From contig NZ_BOMM01000051.1 in NCBI RefSeq assembly GCF_016862195.1, positions 171,689 to 235,688 on the forward strand: 64,000 nt of DNA. Direction: 5' to 3'. The notes below the pieces were generated by a model, which ran no database searches, had not been told where the DNA came from, and saw nothing but the letters and a program-made list of their open reading frames with translations. Position numbers and translations under genes: made by a program. This DNA is from Paractinoplanes ferrugineus. Lineage in GTDB: Bacteria; Actinomycetota; Actinomycetes; Mycobacteriales; Micromonosporaceae. This document shows, one piece after another, positions 42,226 through 50,917 of this stretch. Position 1 is the stretch's first letter. Every line of letters starts with the position of its first letter.

Positions 42226-42864
42226 TCAGCGATAGTTCGGCGGGCCGACGACCGGTGGGCGGGACTGGCCGCCACTGCCGCCCATCAGCCGCTTACGCTC
42301 CCGGAAGGCCCGCAGGTTGGCGGTGTTCCCACAGGTGGAGACGTCGTGCCAGACGCCGCTGTTGTTGCGTGAGGTGTCGAAGAACGCGGCCCGGCAGTCG
42401 CCGTTGTGGCAGAGCTTCAGGCGCGGCCACAAACCGGCCTGCTGGGCCAGCAGAGCCTCGGCCCACAGCGCCGACGCCAGCCAGCGGGTGCCGCGACCGG
42501 TCGGGACCATCCGCACCCAGCCGTCGGCGTCGGGCACGAGGCTCACCGGCACGTCGGCGGGCGGCAGAGCGCCGTCGAACTGGGGCTCCTTGCCGGCGGC
42601 GAGGATGACGTTCTCGAAAGTGGTGCGCAGACGCCGCAGCGAGCGCAAATCACTCGAAGAGATGAGCAGCGTCGGCGCCGGGAGTCCGGACACCCGGGAC
42701 CACGTGACGATCGCCTCGGTGAGCCAGAGCTGGGCGTCGTCGGCGGTCAGCAGCAGGTCGGCGCCGTAGTGCATCGTCGTGCGGGTGTTCAGCAACTCCT
42801 GCACGAGCGCGAGCCCGGCGGGGGCCTCCCGTACGCCGTGCCGGGCGCTGGCCATCCATGACAT
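42226..42864 (-). CDS. CGNR zinc-finger protein
   Basis: This 212-residue protein has the C-terminal CGNR-type zinc-binding motif LCHNGDCRAAFFD followed by WHDVSTCGNTANLRAFRERK (about residues 150-192). An N-terminal ABATE-like helical domain precedes it. In this copy the CGNR signature reads CGNT. Proteins of this family are thought to be DNA-binding regulators. It stands alone between the zinc-finger membrane protein and an L,D-transpeptidase. Confidence 0.85.
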   Translation of the reverse strand: MSWMASARHGVREAPAGLALVQELLNTRTTMHYGADLLLTADDAQLWLTEAIVTWSRVSGLPAPTLLISSSDLRSLRRLRTTFENVILAAGKEPQFDGALPPADVPVSLVPDADGWVRMVPTGRGTRWLASALWAEALLAQQAGLWPRLKLCHNGDCRAAFFDTSRNNSGVWHDVSTCGNTANLRAFRERKRLMGGSGGQSRPPVVGPPNYR

Positions 42865-43026
42865 AGCCGAAGGGTACTTGACTCTTTTTCATGACGGTGT
42901 CCACCTCTCGTTTGATCTGCGCACGTGATCACCGACACACGGGTCACGAGTGAGATGCGAATGAGCCGTCCGCTGGTCTTTGTGAACCTTTTTCGGCAAT
43001 GATCCGGGAAGCGACGGGAGGAATGC

Positions 43027-43845
43027 ATGATGCGCAGGGCCCTGACACTGGCGGTCGCCGTGGCGACGACCCTGACCTTGGCAACCGCCTGCGACTCGGG
43101 CGATTCCGGCGGCAGCGGGGCGCAAGCTCCCACCGCCGTACCGTCCGCGGGGGTTTCCTCGGCACCCGGCGTGACCGACTCGCCGAGCGCGACGCCGTCC
43201 GGCATCCCCACCCCGACGCCCTCGGTGTCGGTGCCCGCGGCGAAGCTCAAGGTCGGCAGCGAAGGCGCCGATGTCCTCGCCGTCCAGCAGCGGCTCATCG
43301 AGCTGGGCTATTGGCTCAAGAAGGCGGACGGCAAGTTCGGCGCCACCACCCAGCAGGCGGTCCTCGCGATCCAGAAGGCGGCGGGCATCGGCCGGGACGG
43401 CTCGGTCGGCCCCAAGACCCGCAAGGCGCTCGACGACGGGGTGCGCCCGACCGCCAGGTCGACGGCCGGCAGCGGTTACCTGGTCGAGATCAACCTCAAG
43501 AAGCAGTTGCTCATGCTGGTCAAGGGCGGCCAGGTGGTGACGACGCTCAACACCTCGACCGGTTCCAACGAGCACTACGACTACGAGGGCCGGACGTACC
43601 TGGCCGACACCCCGACCGGCAAGTTCAAGGTCGGCCGGCAGATCGACGGGATGCGGCACGGACCGCTCGGCGATCTGTGGCGCCCGAAATACTTCAACGG
43701 CGGCATCGCCGTGCACGGCTCGCCCAGCATCCCGGGCTACGCCGCCTCCCACGGCTGCGCCCGGCTGTCGAACGCCGCCATGGACTGGATCTGGGCGACC
43801 GACAAGATCCCACTGAAGACGAAGGTCTGGGTCTACAACGCCTAG
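43027..43845 (+). CDS. Lipoprotein L,D-transpeptidase with peptidoglycan-binding domain
   Basis: The 272-residue protein has a lipobox-like end of signal peptide (LATAC, Cys about 22) and a Ser/Pro/Thr linker. A PG_binding_1 domain (about 75-140, GSEGADVLAVQQRLIELGYW) and a YkuD transpeptidase domain follow. The catalytic motif is HGSPSIPGYAASHGCARLS (Cys about residue 246). It would make 3-3 cross-links in peptidoglycan or attach proteins. Two adjacent ATGs (43027, 43030) are possible starts. Its TAG shares CTAG with the convergent sthA stop. Confidence 0.92.
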   Translation: MMRRALTLAVAVATTLTLATACDSGDSGGSGAQAPTAVPSAGVSSAPGVTDSPSATPSGIPTPTPSVSVPAAKLKVGSEGADVLAVQQRLIELGYWLKKADGKFGATTQQAVLAIQKAAGIGRDGSVGPKTRKALDDGVRPTARSTAGSGYLVEINLKKQLLMLVKGGQVVTTLNTSTGSNEHYDYEGRTYLADTPTGKFKVGRQIDGMRHGPLGDLWRPKYFNGGIAVHGSPSIPGYAASHGCARLSNAAMDWIWATDKIPLKTKVWVYNA

Positions 43846-45245
43846 CCGTCGATCCGCGAGATGTTGCGGATCTTGTTGGCGGCGTCGAGGGCGGCCACCT
43901 TGTATGCCTCCGACAGGGTCGGGTAGTTGAAGACCGTGTCGACCAGGTAGTCGACCGTGCCGCCGCAGCCCATCACCGTCTGACCGATGTGGATGATCTC
44001 GGTGGCTCCGGTGCCGAAGACGTGCACGCCGAGCAGCTTGCCGTCGTCCGGCGAGACGAGCAGCTTGAGCATGCCGTAGGAGTCGCCGACGATCTGGCCG
44101 CGAGCCAGTTCGCGGTAGCGCGCGATGCCCACCTCGAACGGGGTCGCCGAGTCGGTCAGTTCGTCCTCGGTCTTCCCGACGAAGCTGATCTCGGGGATCG
44201 TGTAGATGCCGATCGGCTGGAGCGTGTGCATCTCGCGGGCCGGTTCGCCGCAGGCGTGGTGGGCGGCCAGGCGACCCTGCTCCATCGAGGTGGAGGCAAG
44301 TGCCGGAAAGCCGATCACGTCGCCGACCGCGTAGATGTTCTCCACCGCGGTGCGGTAGTTGCTGTCGACCTCGATCCGGCCCCGCTTGTCGGCGGTGAGG
44401 CCGGCCGCCTCCAGGTGCAGGGCGTCGGTCTGGCCCTGCCGGCCGGCCGAGTACATCACCGTGTCGGCGACGATCTTCTTGCCGCTCTTGAGGATGCAGA
44501 GCGCCGCGGTGGCGTGCCTCTCGACGGCGGCCACTTCCTCGCCGAAGCGGAACGTCACGCTCAGGTCGCGGAGGTGGTATTTCAGCGACTCGGTGATCTC
44601 CTCGTCGCAGAAGTCGAGCATCTTGTCGCGCCGCTCGACCACCGTGACCTTGGTGCCGAGGGCGGCGAACATCGAGGCGTACTCCATGCCGATGACGCCG
44701 GCGCCCACCACGACCATGCTGCGCGGCACGGACTCGAGGTTGATCACGCCGTCGGAGTCGACGATCGTCCGGTCGTCGAAGTCGACGCTGTCCGGGCGGG
44801 CCGGACGCGTACCCGCCGCAATAATGATCTTGTCCGCGGTGACCTTGGTGTCCCGGCCGTCGCCGCCGTCGATCCACAGCGAGTGCGCGTCGGCGAACCG
44901 GGCCGTGCCGGTCAGCATCGCCACGTGGTTGCGGGCGAGCTGGTTGCGGATGACATCGGTCTGCCGGCTGATCACGTGCTGGGTGCGCGCGGCCAGGTCG
45001 CTGACCGTGATCTCCTCCTTGACCCGATAGCTCGAGCCGTAGAGATCGCGCTGGCTGATGCCGGTCAGGTAGAGAACGGCCTCACGCAGCGTCTTCGACG
45101 GCACGGTGCCGGTGTTGATGCAGACGCCGCCGATCATGTCGCGGCGGTCCACTATGCCGACGCGGCGGCCCAACTTGGACGCGGCGATCGCGGCTTTCTG
45201 CCCACTGGGCCCGGAGCCCAACACCAACAGGTCGTAGTCATACAC
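43842..45245 (-). CDS. sthA: Soluble NAD(P) transhydrogenase
   Basis: The 467-residue FAD enzyme of the pyridine nucleotide-disulfide oxidoreductase family has an N-terminal FAD motif (VLGSGPSGQKAA) and a central NAD motif (VVVGAGVIGMEYASMF). The redox disulfide of lipoamide dehydrogenase (CxxxxC) is broken: GGVCINTGTVPSKTLRE has Thr where the second Cys would be. That marks soluble transhydrogenases, which exchange hydride between NADH and NADPH. It is transcribed alone. Confidence 0.93.
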   Translation of the reverse strand: MYDYDLLVLGSGPSGQKAAIAASKLGRRVGIVDRRDMIGGVCINTGTVPSKTLREAVLYLTGISQRDLYGSSYRVKEEITVSDLAARTQHVISRQTDVIRNQLARNHVAMLTGTARFADAHSLWIDGGDGRDTKVTADKIIIAAGTRPARPDSVDFDDRTIVDSDGVINLESVPRSMVVVGAGVIGMEYASMFAALGTKVTVVERRDKMLDFCDEEITESLKYHLRDLSVTFRFGEEVAAVERHATAALCILKSGKKIVADTVMYSAGRQGQTDALHLEAAGLTADKRGRIEVDSNYRTAVENIYAVGDVIGFPALASTSMEQGRLAAHHACGEPAREMHTLQPIGIYTIPEISFVGKTEDELTDSATPFEVGIARYRELARGQIVGDSYGMLKLLVSPDDGKLLGVHVFGTGATEIIHIGQTVMGCGGTVDYLVDTVFNYPTLSEAYKVAALDAANKIRNISRIDG

Positions 45246-45448
45246 ATCGCTTAGCGTCGCAGCGCGAGCGCCGGGGGTCTACCGGCCTGATCGGCCTTTT
45301 TCAAGTTGTTCATGAACCCGCCGCCCGGCCGACGCCGTCCCGGTCGACGTCGCCCCGCCGGCCGTCCCGCTGCCGTCTTCGGTGCGCTGGACCTCGTGCT
45401 GGTTCTGGCCGCGCTGCCCACCTCAGCGCGGCCGGTCCCGGTGCCGGT

Positions 45449-46633
45449 CTAGCGGCCGTAGCGGGTCTTCAGATGCCGCCACCAGTCGCGCAGCATCCAC
45501 TTGTCGAAGTCGGTGATGGCGGTGGCGCTGCCGGCTTTCATGAGGAAGCCCTGGCCGGGGGTCGGATCCCAGTCGTAGAAGTCGTCCAGGCCGTAGGTGT
45601 GGCCCATCTCGTGCAACAGGATGTGGATGTTCTCGGCGTTCAGGTTGCTCAGGTAGTACTCGGAGCCGATCCGCTGCCCCCAGTCGCCGCCGGCGCCGCC
45701 GCTGAATCCGGCGGTGAGCCACAGCGAGTGGTCGTAGTGGTGGGACGCCCCGCCCGGACAGCCGGAGTAGTCGCCGTCCTGGTGGAAGAAGCGGCCGCAC
45801 GGCGTACCGCATTGCGGCGCGTTCTCGCTGATGTCGTTGACGTAGATGTCGACCGCGGGGTCGGACCATTCGAGTTGCGCCCGGTCCCGCACCGCCCACC
45901 CGACGACCTTCACCGGCACCTGCCTGTACGGCCAGTTGTTCCAGCCCGCCCCGTCGTCGAGCAGGGCGTCCACCCATTTCTGGTACTGCCGTTGCAGGGC
46001 GCCCGCGATGGCATCGCGCTGAGCGGCCGTGACGTGCGCGGCCGAGTCCCACCGAACGCAGTAGTTGAGCTGGCCGCCCGCGGCGAACAACTGGTCCCAC
46101 CCGTAGTTCTTGAACCCGAAGAGGTCGCTGTAGGTGGCTTCCTCGTGCGACCAGACCGCGGCGAGGGGTGACACCAGCGACGACGGCGGGTTCCAGGGGT
46201 CGCCGGCGGTCGGCGAGGTGGTGACCGGGGCCGCACCGACGCACGCCACCCCGTTGACCGTGAAGCCGGCCGGCGCCGGGTTGGACCCGCTCCACGAGCC
46301 GGTGAAGCCGACGTTCATCGAGGAGCCGGTCGGCACCGCGCCGTTGTATCCGGCGTTCGTCACGGTGACCGCGCGGCCGGACTGCGCCCAGGTGCCGGTC
46401 CAGCCCTGGACGACCTTCTGGGTCGAGTTCGGGAACGTGAAGCCCAGGCGCCACGAGGAGAGCGGATCACCGAGGTTGGTGATCGTCATCGACCCCTGGA
46501 AGCCACCCTGCCAACTGCTGGGCACGGCGTAGTCGACCCGGCATCCGGCGGTCGCGTAGGCCGGCTTGAGCGCGCCGACGACCGCGAACGCGGTTATGAG
46601 ACAGGCCAGAGCCCAGACGAGGCAACGTCTCAT
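45449..46633 (-). CDS. Secreted CBM2-metalloprotease fusion
   Basis: This 394-residue secreted protein has a signal peptide to about residue 28. A family 2 cellulose-binding domain (about 30-132) has conserved tryptophans and Cys at both ends (GCRVDY...NGVAC). A catalytic domain carries HEMGHTYGLDDF (about residue 342), an HEXXHXXGXXD zincin motif with Asp as likely third zinc ligand. Two cysteine pairs (CGTPCG, SGCPGG) are near residue 275. It probably degrades proteins on cellulose-bearing surfaces. It is isolated, with a GAGGA-like site before its ATG. Confidence 0.88.
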   Translation of the reverse strand: MRRCLVWALACLITAFAVVGALKPAYATAGCRVDYAVPSSWQGGFQGSMTITNLGDPLSSWRLGFTFPNSTQKVVQGWTGTWAQSGRAVTVTNAGYNGAVPTGSSMNVGFTGSWSGSNPAPAGFTVNGVACVGAAPVTTSPTAGDPWNPPSSLVSPLAAVWSHEEATYSDLFGFKNYGWDQLFAAGGQLNYCVRWDSAAHVTAAQRDAIAGALQRQYQKWVDALLDDGAGWNNWPYRQVPVKVVGWAVRDRAQLEWSDPAVDIYVNDISENAPQCGTPCGRFFHQDGDYSGCPGGASHHYDHSLWLTAGFSGGAGGDWGQRIGSEYYLSNLNAENIHILLHEMGHTYGLDDFYDWDPTPGQGFLMKAGSATAITDFDKWMLRDWWRHLKTRYGR

Positions 46634-46780
46634 CGAGTCCTCATTTCTGCGAGGTGATGAGAGCGGCCGACCGCAGGGAGACAGACGCCGCTCACTTACG
46701 ATTGCCCTCGAAGCGCGGCGTGCACGGGTTCCTTGGCCAGGTTATGCCGCATAAAAATTGACGTCAATGAATCAAAGTCG

Positions 46781-47470
46781 GTGACTGGCGTGCGAGAGAT
46801 CGTCGACGGCGTGTTCGAGCTGGGCCTCGGATTCGTCAACATGCATCTGGTGGTGACCGACGACGGTGTCGTCCTGGTCGACACGGGCCTGCCCCGCCGG
46901 TCCAAGCAGATCGAGCGGGCCCTGCGGGACATCCGTAAGCAGATCGGCGACGTGCGCACGATCCTGCTCACCCACCACCATTTCGACCACATCGGCAGCG
47001 TGGCCGACCTCCGGCAGCGCTCCGGCGCCCGGGTCATCGCGCACGCCGCCGACGCCCCGGTGATCACCGGGGCGATCCGGGCCGAGCCGACCGGCTTCCT
47101 GCCCCGGTTGATCGGCCGGGTGATGCGGGCCGAGCCCACCAAGGTCGATCAGCTGATCACCGCCGACGAGTCGGAGCCGATCCCCGGCTTCACCGCTGTG
47201 CACACGCCCGGCCACACCCGCGGTCATGTCTCCTATCTCCTCGACCGGGCCGGCGGCGTGCTGTTCGCCGGCGACACGGCCGGCGGCAAGAACGGCGCGG
47301 TGGTCAGCGGCCCGGCGCAGGTCTCGGACGATCCGGCCGAGCAGGACCGCAGCATCGCCAAGCTGGCCACGCACACCTTCGAGTACGCGGTGTTCGGCCA
47401 CGGCGGCGCGGTCAAGGGCCAAGCGGTCGACCGGTTCCGGGAGTACGCGTCGGCGCTGCCCGGCGACTGA
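46781..47470 (+). CDS. Metallo-beta-lactamase-fold hydrolase
   Basis: The hydrolase of about 229 residues has the metal motif THHHFDHIGS (HXHXDH variant HHHFDH), HTPGHTRGHVSYL and FAGDTAGG. A second metal histidine lies in GHGGAV. Substrate unknown; family members include glyoxalase II-like and lactonase enzymes. GTG 46781 or 46790 are likely starts; neither has a ribosome binding site, so a leaderless transcript is possible. TTGACGTCAA lies just upstream. Confidence 0.88.
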   Translation: MTGVREIVDGVFELGLGFVNMHLVVTDDGVVLVDTGLPRRSKQIERALRDIRKQIGDVRTILLTHHHFDHIGSVADLRQRSGARVIAHAADAPVITGAIRAEPTGFLPRLIGRVMRAEPTKVDQLITADESEPIPGFTAVHTPGHTRGHVSYLLDRAGGVLFAGDTAGGKNGAVVSGPAQVSDDPAEQDRSIAKLATHTFEYAVFGHGGAVKGQAVDRFREYASALPGD

Positions 47471-47575
47471 TCGCGCGGCCGGGGGCTCGTCGCCGTACGC
47501 AAATTTGTGTTCTGTTGGCGAACCGGCCACGGACGAAGTGATGTGCCGGACATCGGCGCGGATCATCGTGACTGC

Positions 47576-48721
47576 ATGCGAGTCGCTCTGGTCACGGAGT
47601 CCTTCCTGCCGGATGTCAACGGAGTCGCGCACTCGGTGGTGCGGACGGCCGAACATCTGCTGCGCCGGGGGCACCAACCGATGGTGATCGCCCCGCAGCC
47701 GCCACCCGCCGTGCGCGAGGTGCGTGTCGACGTTCCCTACCCGGTGGTGCGGATCCCCTCGGTGCGGATGCCCGGTTATCCCCAGATCCGGCTCGGGCTG
47801 CCGACCCCCACGATGACCGGCGCGATGCGCGCGCACGGCACCGACGTGGTGCACCTGGCCAGCCCGTTCGTGCTGGGCGCGTGGGGGATGGCGGCCGCCC
47901 GCTCGCTGCGGCTGCCGACCGTCGCCGTCTATCAGACCGATGTGGCCGCCTACGCTCGCGCCTACAAGGTCGGCATGACCGAAGGCGCGGCGTGGCGGTG
48001 GATCCGCACCGTGCACAACGCAGCGAACCGCACGCTGGTGCCGTCGAGCGAGTCCGGGCTGGCGCTTACCGCGCACGGCGTGGAGCGCATCCACCTGTGG
48101 CGGCGGGGCGTCGACGACGTGCAGTTCCACCCGGACCGGCGGACCGTCGGCATGCGTCGGGTGCTGGCCCCCGACAACGAGGTGGTGGTCGGCTTCGTCG
48201 GCCGGCTCGCCGTGGAGAAGCAGATCGACCTGCTCGCCGACGTCAGCCGGCTGCCCGGGGTGCGCCTGGTGATCGTCGGCGACGGACCGGCCGGACCGGC
48301 GCTGCGCAAGGCTCTGCCCCAGGCGAAGTTCCTCGGCGTACGCCGAGGGCGGCAACTGGCGCGCATCTACGCGAGCTTCGACATCTTCGCCCACACCGGA
48401 CCGTACGAGACGTTCGGCCAGGCCGTGCAGGAGGCGATGGCGAGCGGGCTGCCGGTGGTGGCCCCCAACGCGGGCGGCCCGGTCGATCTGGTGCAGCATG
48501 GTCGTACCGGATATCTGGTTCCGCCGTTCGAGGCCGCCGGTTTCACCGAAGCCGTCTCCTCGCTCGCCGCGGACCCGCGGAGGCGGGCGGATCTCGGCGC
48601 GGCCGGACGCCGGGCGATCGAGGGACGGAGCTGGGCGGCGGTGGGTGACGAGTTGCTCGGGCACTACGAGGACGTACGCGCCGCGGCCGCGATGTTCGAC
48701 CGGCCGGCGGTCGCCGCGTGA
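47576..48721 (+). CDS. Glycosyltransferase family 4 (MgtA/PimB-like)
   Basis: The 381-residue GT-B enzyme has an N-terminal ESFLPDVNGVAHSV acceptor-side motif, and the C-terminal half has VGFVGRLAVEKQIDLL. The EX7E motif YETFGQAVQEAM is followed by SGLPVVAPNAGGP. It resembles the actinobacterial mannosyltransferases that act on membrane glycolipids. ATG 47576 is preferred to the longer frame. It overlaps the next glycosyltransferase by four bases, so the two probably act in one glycolipid or polysaccharide pathway. Confidence 0.9.
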   Translation: MRVALVTESFLPDVNGVAHSVVRTAEHLLRRGHQPMVIAPQPPPAVREVRVDVPYPVVRIPSVRMPGYPQIRLGLPTPTMTGAMRAHGTDVVHLASPFVLGAWGMAAARSLRLPTVAVYQTDVAAYARAYKVGMTEGAAWRWIRTVHNAANRTLVPSSESGLALTAHGVERIHLWRRGVDDVQFHPDRRTVGMRRVLAPDNEVVVGFVGRLAVEKQIDLLADVSRLPGVRLVIVGDGPAGPALRKALPQAKFLGVRRGRQLARIYASFDIFAHTGPYETFGQAVQEAMASGLPVVAPNAGGPVDLVQHGRTGYLVPPFEAAGFTEAVSSLAADPRRRADLGAAGRRAIEGRSWAAVGDELLGHYEDVRAAAAMFDRPAVAA

Positions 48722-49923
48722 GGATCGTGCGGGTCGCCAACTATGTGGCACCCCGATCGGGCGGCCTCAAGACGGCACTGCGCCACCTGGGTGCCGGTTA
48801 TCAGGCCGCCGGGCACGAATCGGTCCTGATCATCCCGGGCGAGAAGGAATCCGTCACCGACACCGAACAGGGCCGGACGATCACCCTGCCCGGCCCCTAT
48901 GTTCCCGGGGTCGGCGGCTATCGCGTGCTCCTCGACCGCCGGCGCCTCGCCGCGACGTTGCGCATCCTGCGGCCCGACCGCATCGAGATCTCCGACCGCA
49001 CCACGCTGCGCTGGCTCGGCCGGTGGGCGCGCCGCCACGACGTGCCGTCCATGATGGTCTCCCACGAGAGCCTCGACGGCCTGCTGCGGCTCTTCGGCCC
49101 GGCGTCCGGCCGGCGCGTCGCCGACGTCCTCAACGGCCGCACCGCCGCCGACCACGACAAGATCGTCTGCACGACCCGGTGGGCCTCGGCGGAGTTCGAG
49201 CGCATCGGCCGGCCGGTCACCCGGGTGCCGCTCGGCGTCGACCTCGACCGTTTCCGGCCGGATCGGCGCTCCGAAAGCATGCGGTCCCGCTGGGCCGGTC
49301 CCGACGACGTGCTGCTTCTGCACTGCGGCCGGCTTTCGCCGGAGAAGAAACCCCGCCGTTCGCTCGCGGCGCTGGAGGGCCTGCGCCATCAGGGTGTACG
49401 GGCGGTGCTCGTCGTCGCCGGAGCCGGGCCGCTGCGCAACGCGCTGCAGGAAGAGGCCGCGGCCCGGGGACTGCCGGTGCGCTTCCTCGGTCACCTCGGC
49501 GACCCCCTCGAGGTGGCCGCGCTCCAGGCCTCGGCCGACGTGGCGATCGCCCCCGGCCCGATCGAGACGTTCGGCCTGTCCGCCCTGGAGACCCTGGCCA
49601 GCGGTACGCCGGTGGTGGTGAGCTCGGAGAGCGCCCTGCCCGAGGTGATCGGCTCGGCCGGCCTGGCCGCCGCGGGTGAGGGCCCGGGTTACGTCTCCGC
49701 CGTTCTGGACCTGTTGTCCCACCCGGAGGCAGCCCGGCGCCAGGCGGCCCGGACGCAGGCGGAGAAGTTTCCCTGGTCAGCCTCCGTCGACGGGTTCCTG
49801 GCCGCGCACGGTGCCGCCTCAGGCGCTCATCGGTCCAGCGGTGATCGGCCCGGCGCTGATCGGGTTGGCGTTGATCGTGTCGGGGGCGCGGAGACGCTGG
49901 GCCGGGACGCCGGCCGCGCGTAG
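48718..49923 (+). CDS. Glycosyltransferase family 4
   Basis: This 401-residue GT-B enzyme has NYVAPRSGGLKTALRHL at the N-terminus and VPLGVDLDRFRPD, LLHCGRLSPEKKP and the EX7E motif IETFGLSALET in the C-terminal half. The GTG start overlaps the upstream glycosyltransferase stop. The last 35 residues (SGDRPGADRVGVDRVGG) are repetitive and overlap a convergent STAS gene by 105 bases, which suggests a late extension of the reading frame. Confidence 0.88.
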   Translation: MRIVRVANYVAPRSGGLKTALRHLGAGYQAAGHESVLIIPGEKESVTDTEQGRTITLPGPYVPGVGGYRVLLDRRRLAATLRILRPDRIEISDRTTLRWLGRWARRHDVPSMMVSHESLDGLLRLFGPASGRRVADVLNGRTAADHDKIVCTTRWASAEFERIGRPVTRVPLGVDLDRFRPDRRSESMRSRWAGPDDVLLLHCGRLSPEKKPRRSLAALEGLRHQGVRAVLVVAGAGPLRNALQEEAAARGLPVRFLGHLGDPLEVAALQASADVAIAPGPIETFGLSALETLASGTPVVVSSESALPEVIGSAGLAAAGEGPGYVSAVLDLLSHPEAARRQAARTQAEKFPWSASVDGFLAAHGAASGAHRSSGDRPGADRVGVDRVGGAETLGRDAGRA

Positions 49924-50199
49924 GTCGGCAGCGAGCTCGCCCGACGCCCCCGGCAGGAAGACGATCACCCGATGGTCGTCGGCGAGGTCGCAGAGCGCGG
50001 CCAGGGTGCCCAAGTTGATCGGGTCGAGCACGGTCACCCCGGACAGGTCGACGATCAGCCGCAGTGGCCGCAGCTTACGAACGGCGTGCACGAGGGTCTG
50101 GCGGAACTGCACGGCACAGTCGGTGTCCAACACGGCCTGCGGGGTCACCACAAGACTCCCGTCGGCGTCCGTTCGGACCTCGACCGCGAAATCCGGCAT
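49819..50199 (-). CDS. STAS-domain protein lacking the phospho-serine
   Basis: This 126-residue STAS protein has VDLSGVTVLDPINLGTLAAL where antagonists have D-S at the phosphorylation site; here the residue is Pro. It therefore cannot be regulated in the standard RsbV way and might be a constitutive binder. Its C-terminus (NPISAGPITAGPMSA) is encoded by short repeats that overlap the convergent glycosyltransferase. Confidence 0.82.
   Translation of the reverse strand: MPDFAVEVRTDADGSLVVTPQAVLDTDCAVQFRQTLVHAVRKLRPLRLIVDLSGVTVLDPINLGTLAALCDLADDHRVIVFLPGASGELAADLRAAGVPAQRLRAPDTINANPISAGPITAGPMSA
49845..49895. repeat. Short imperfect repeats read in both strands' genes
   Basis: Three imperfect copies of a GATCGG-centred 15-base unit code for repetitive C-termini of both convergent genes (GxDRxG on plus, PISAGPITAG on minus). 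Confidence 0.55.
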
Positions 50200-50581
50200 C
50201 TCTGTAAGCCCTCCGTCGCCCCGAGTTTGCCAGGGGGTAACGAAGCTTAAGCGCAGATGACGGAAGACGTCGATCCGTCATGCACCACGCGAGGAAAGAC
50301 TCAGAGTGCGCCAGTCGACGAACTTGAAGTCCGTGCTCACCCGGCCCCGCGCCCCGGTCGACGCGGTTGACCCAGATCGCCGGGTCGTCGGCATCGGCTT
50401 CGCCACCGGCCTCGTCGTCGAAGAGCGCCGGTGTCTCGACGGACGCGGCGATCTCCCGGCCCGCCGGGTGGCCGGCGGCTCAACAATCCTCGGAAAAGCA
50501 TGTCGGATCGCGCCGGTGTGGTTCGTAGCTAGGTTGAAGGGCGCCCCGACGGCGGCTACCGAGCAGCAGGAGACGATCCGG
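50200..50581. other. Intergenic region with phytase remnant and ECF promoter-like site
   Basis: No intact gene is seen. It holds a short decayed phytase fragment on the minus strand (listed separately). It also has TGTCGG (50501-50506) and CGTAG (50524-50528) spaced by 17 bases, 54 bases before the DGPF gene, a candidate ECF-type promoter. Confidence 0.5.
50350..50455 (-). pseudogene. Beta-propeller phytase N-terminal remnant
   Basis: The minus strand encodes EIAASVETPALFDD then EAGGEADADDPAIWVNRVDRG, matching the conserved start of mature beta-propeller phytases (DDPAIWV). The remainder of the enzyme is absent: downstream codons shift into unrelated sequence and stop within 25 codons. No start codon or signal peptide is intact. 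It is thus a deletion remnant. Confidence 0.55.
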
Positions 50582-50917
50582 ATGACCCAGTACATGATGT
50601 CCGTGCTTTTCGACGAGAACTCCGGGCCCGGCACCGAGGAGGAGATGGCCGCGGTCAGCGCCTTCAACCGGCGACTGCAGGCGGCCGGGCACTGGGTCTT
50701 CGCCAACGGACTGGCCGACCCGGAGTCGGCCACCGTCGTCGACGGCCGGGGCGCTGAGCCGGTGTTCACCGACGGTCCCTACATCGAGTCGAAGGAATAC
50801 ATCGGCGGCCTCTGGATCATCGAGGCCCCGCACCTGGACGTCGCTCTGCGCCTTGCCGCCGAAGGGTCCGAACACTGCAACCGGCGGGTCGAGCTCCGCC
50901 CCTGCCACTCGGCGTGA
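50582..50917 (+). CDS. DGPF/YCII-type protein linked to ECF42 sigma factor
   Basis: This 111-residue protein of the YCII/DGPF family has the signature TDGPYIESKEYIGGLWIIEA (residues about 62-81). Function is unknown, but such genes regularly accompany ECF42-type sigma factors and may be their targets or modulators. The ATG at 50582 follows GGAGACGATCCG. The stop overlaps the sigma gene start (GTGA). Confidence 0.88.
   Translation: MTQYMMSVLFDENSGPGTEEEMAAVSAFNRRLQAAGHWVFANGLADPESATVVDGRGAEPVFTDGPYIESKEYIGGLWIIEAPHLDVALRLAAEGSEHCNRRVELRPCHSA

Noticed and set aside
42889..44877. 662-codon minus-strand open frame
   Set aside because: Runs in a shifted frame over sthA and antisense to the L,D-transpeptidase; both real genes have clear motifs.
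45312..45452. 46-codon plus-strand frame with a hydrophobic end
   Set aside because: No ribosome binding site, Arg/Pro-rich start and end overlapping the convergent gene's stop; probably chance.
46772..48751. 659-codon minus-strand open frame
   Set aside because: Antisense to the metallo-beta-lactamase-fold and glycosyltransferase genes; no domain.
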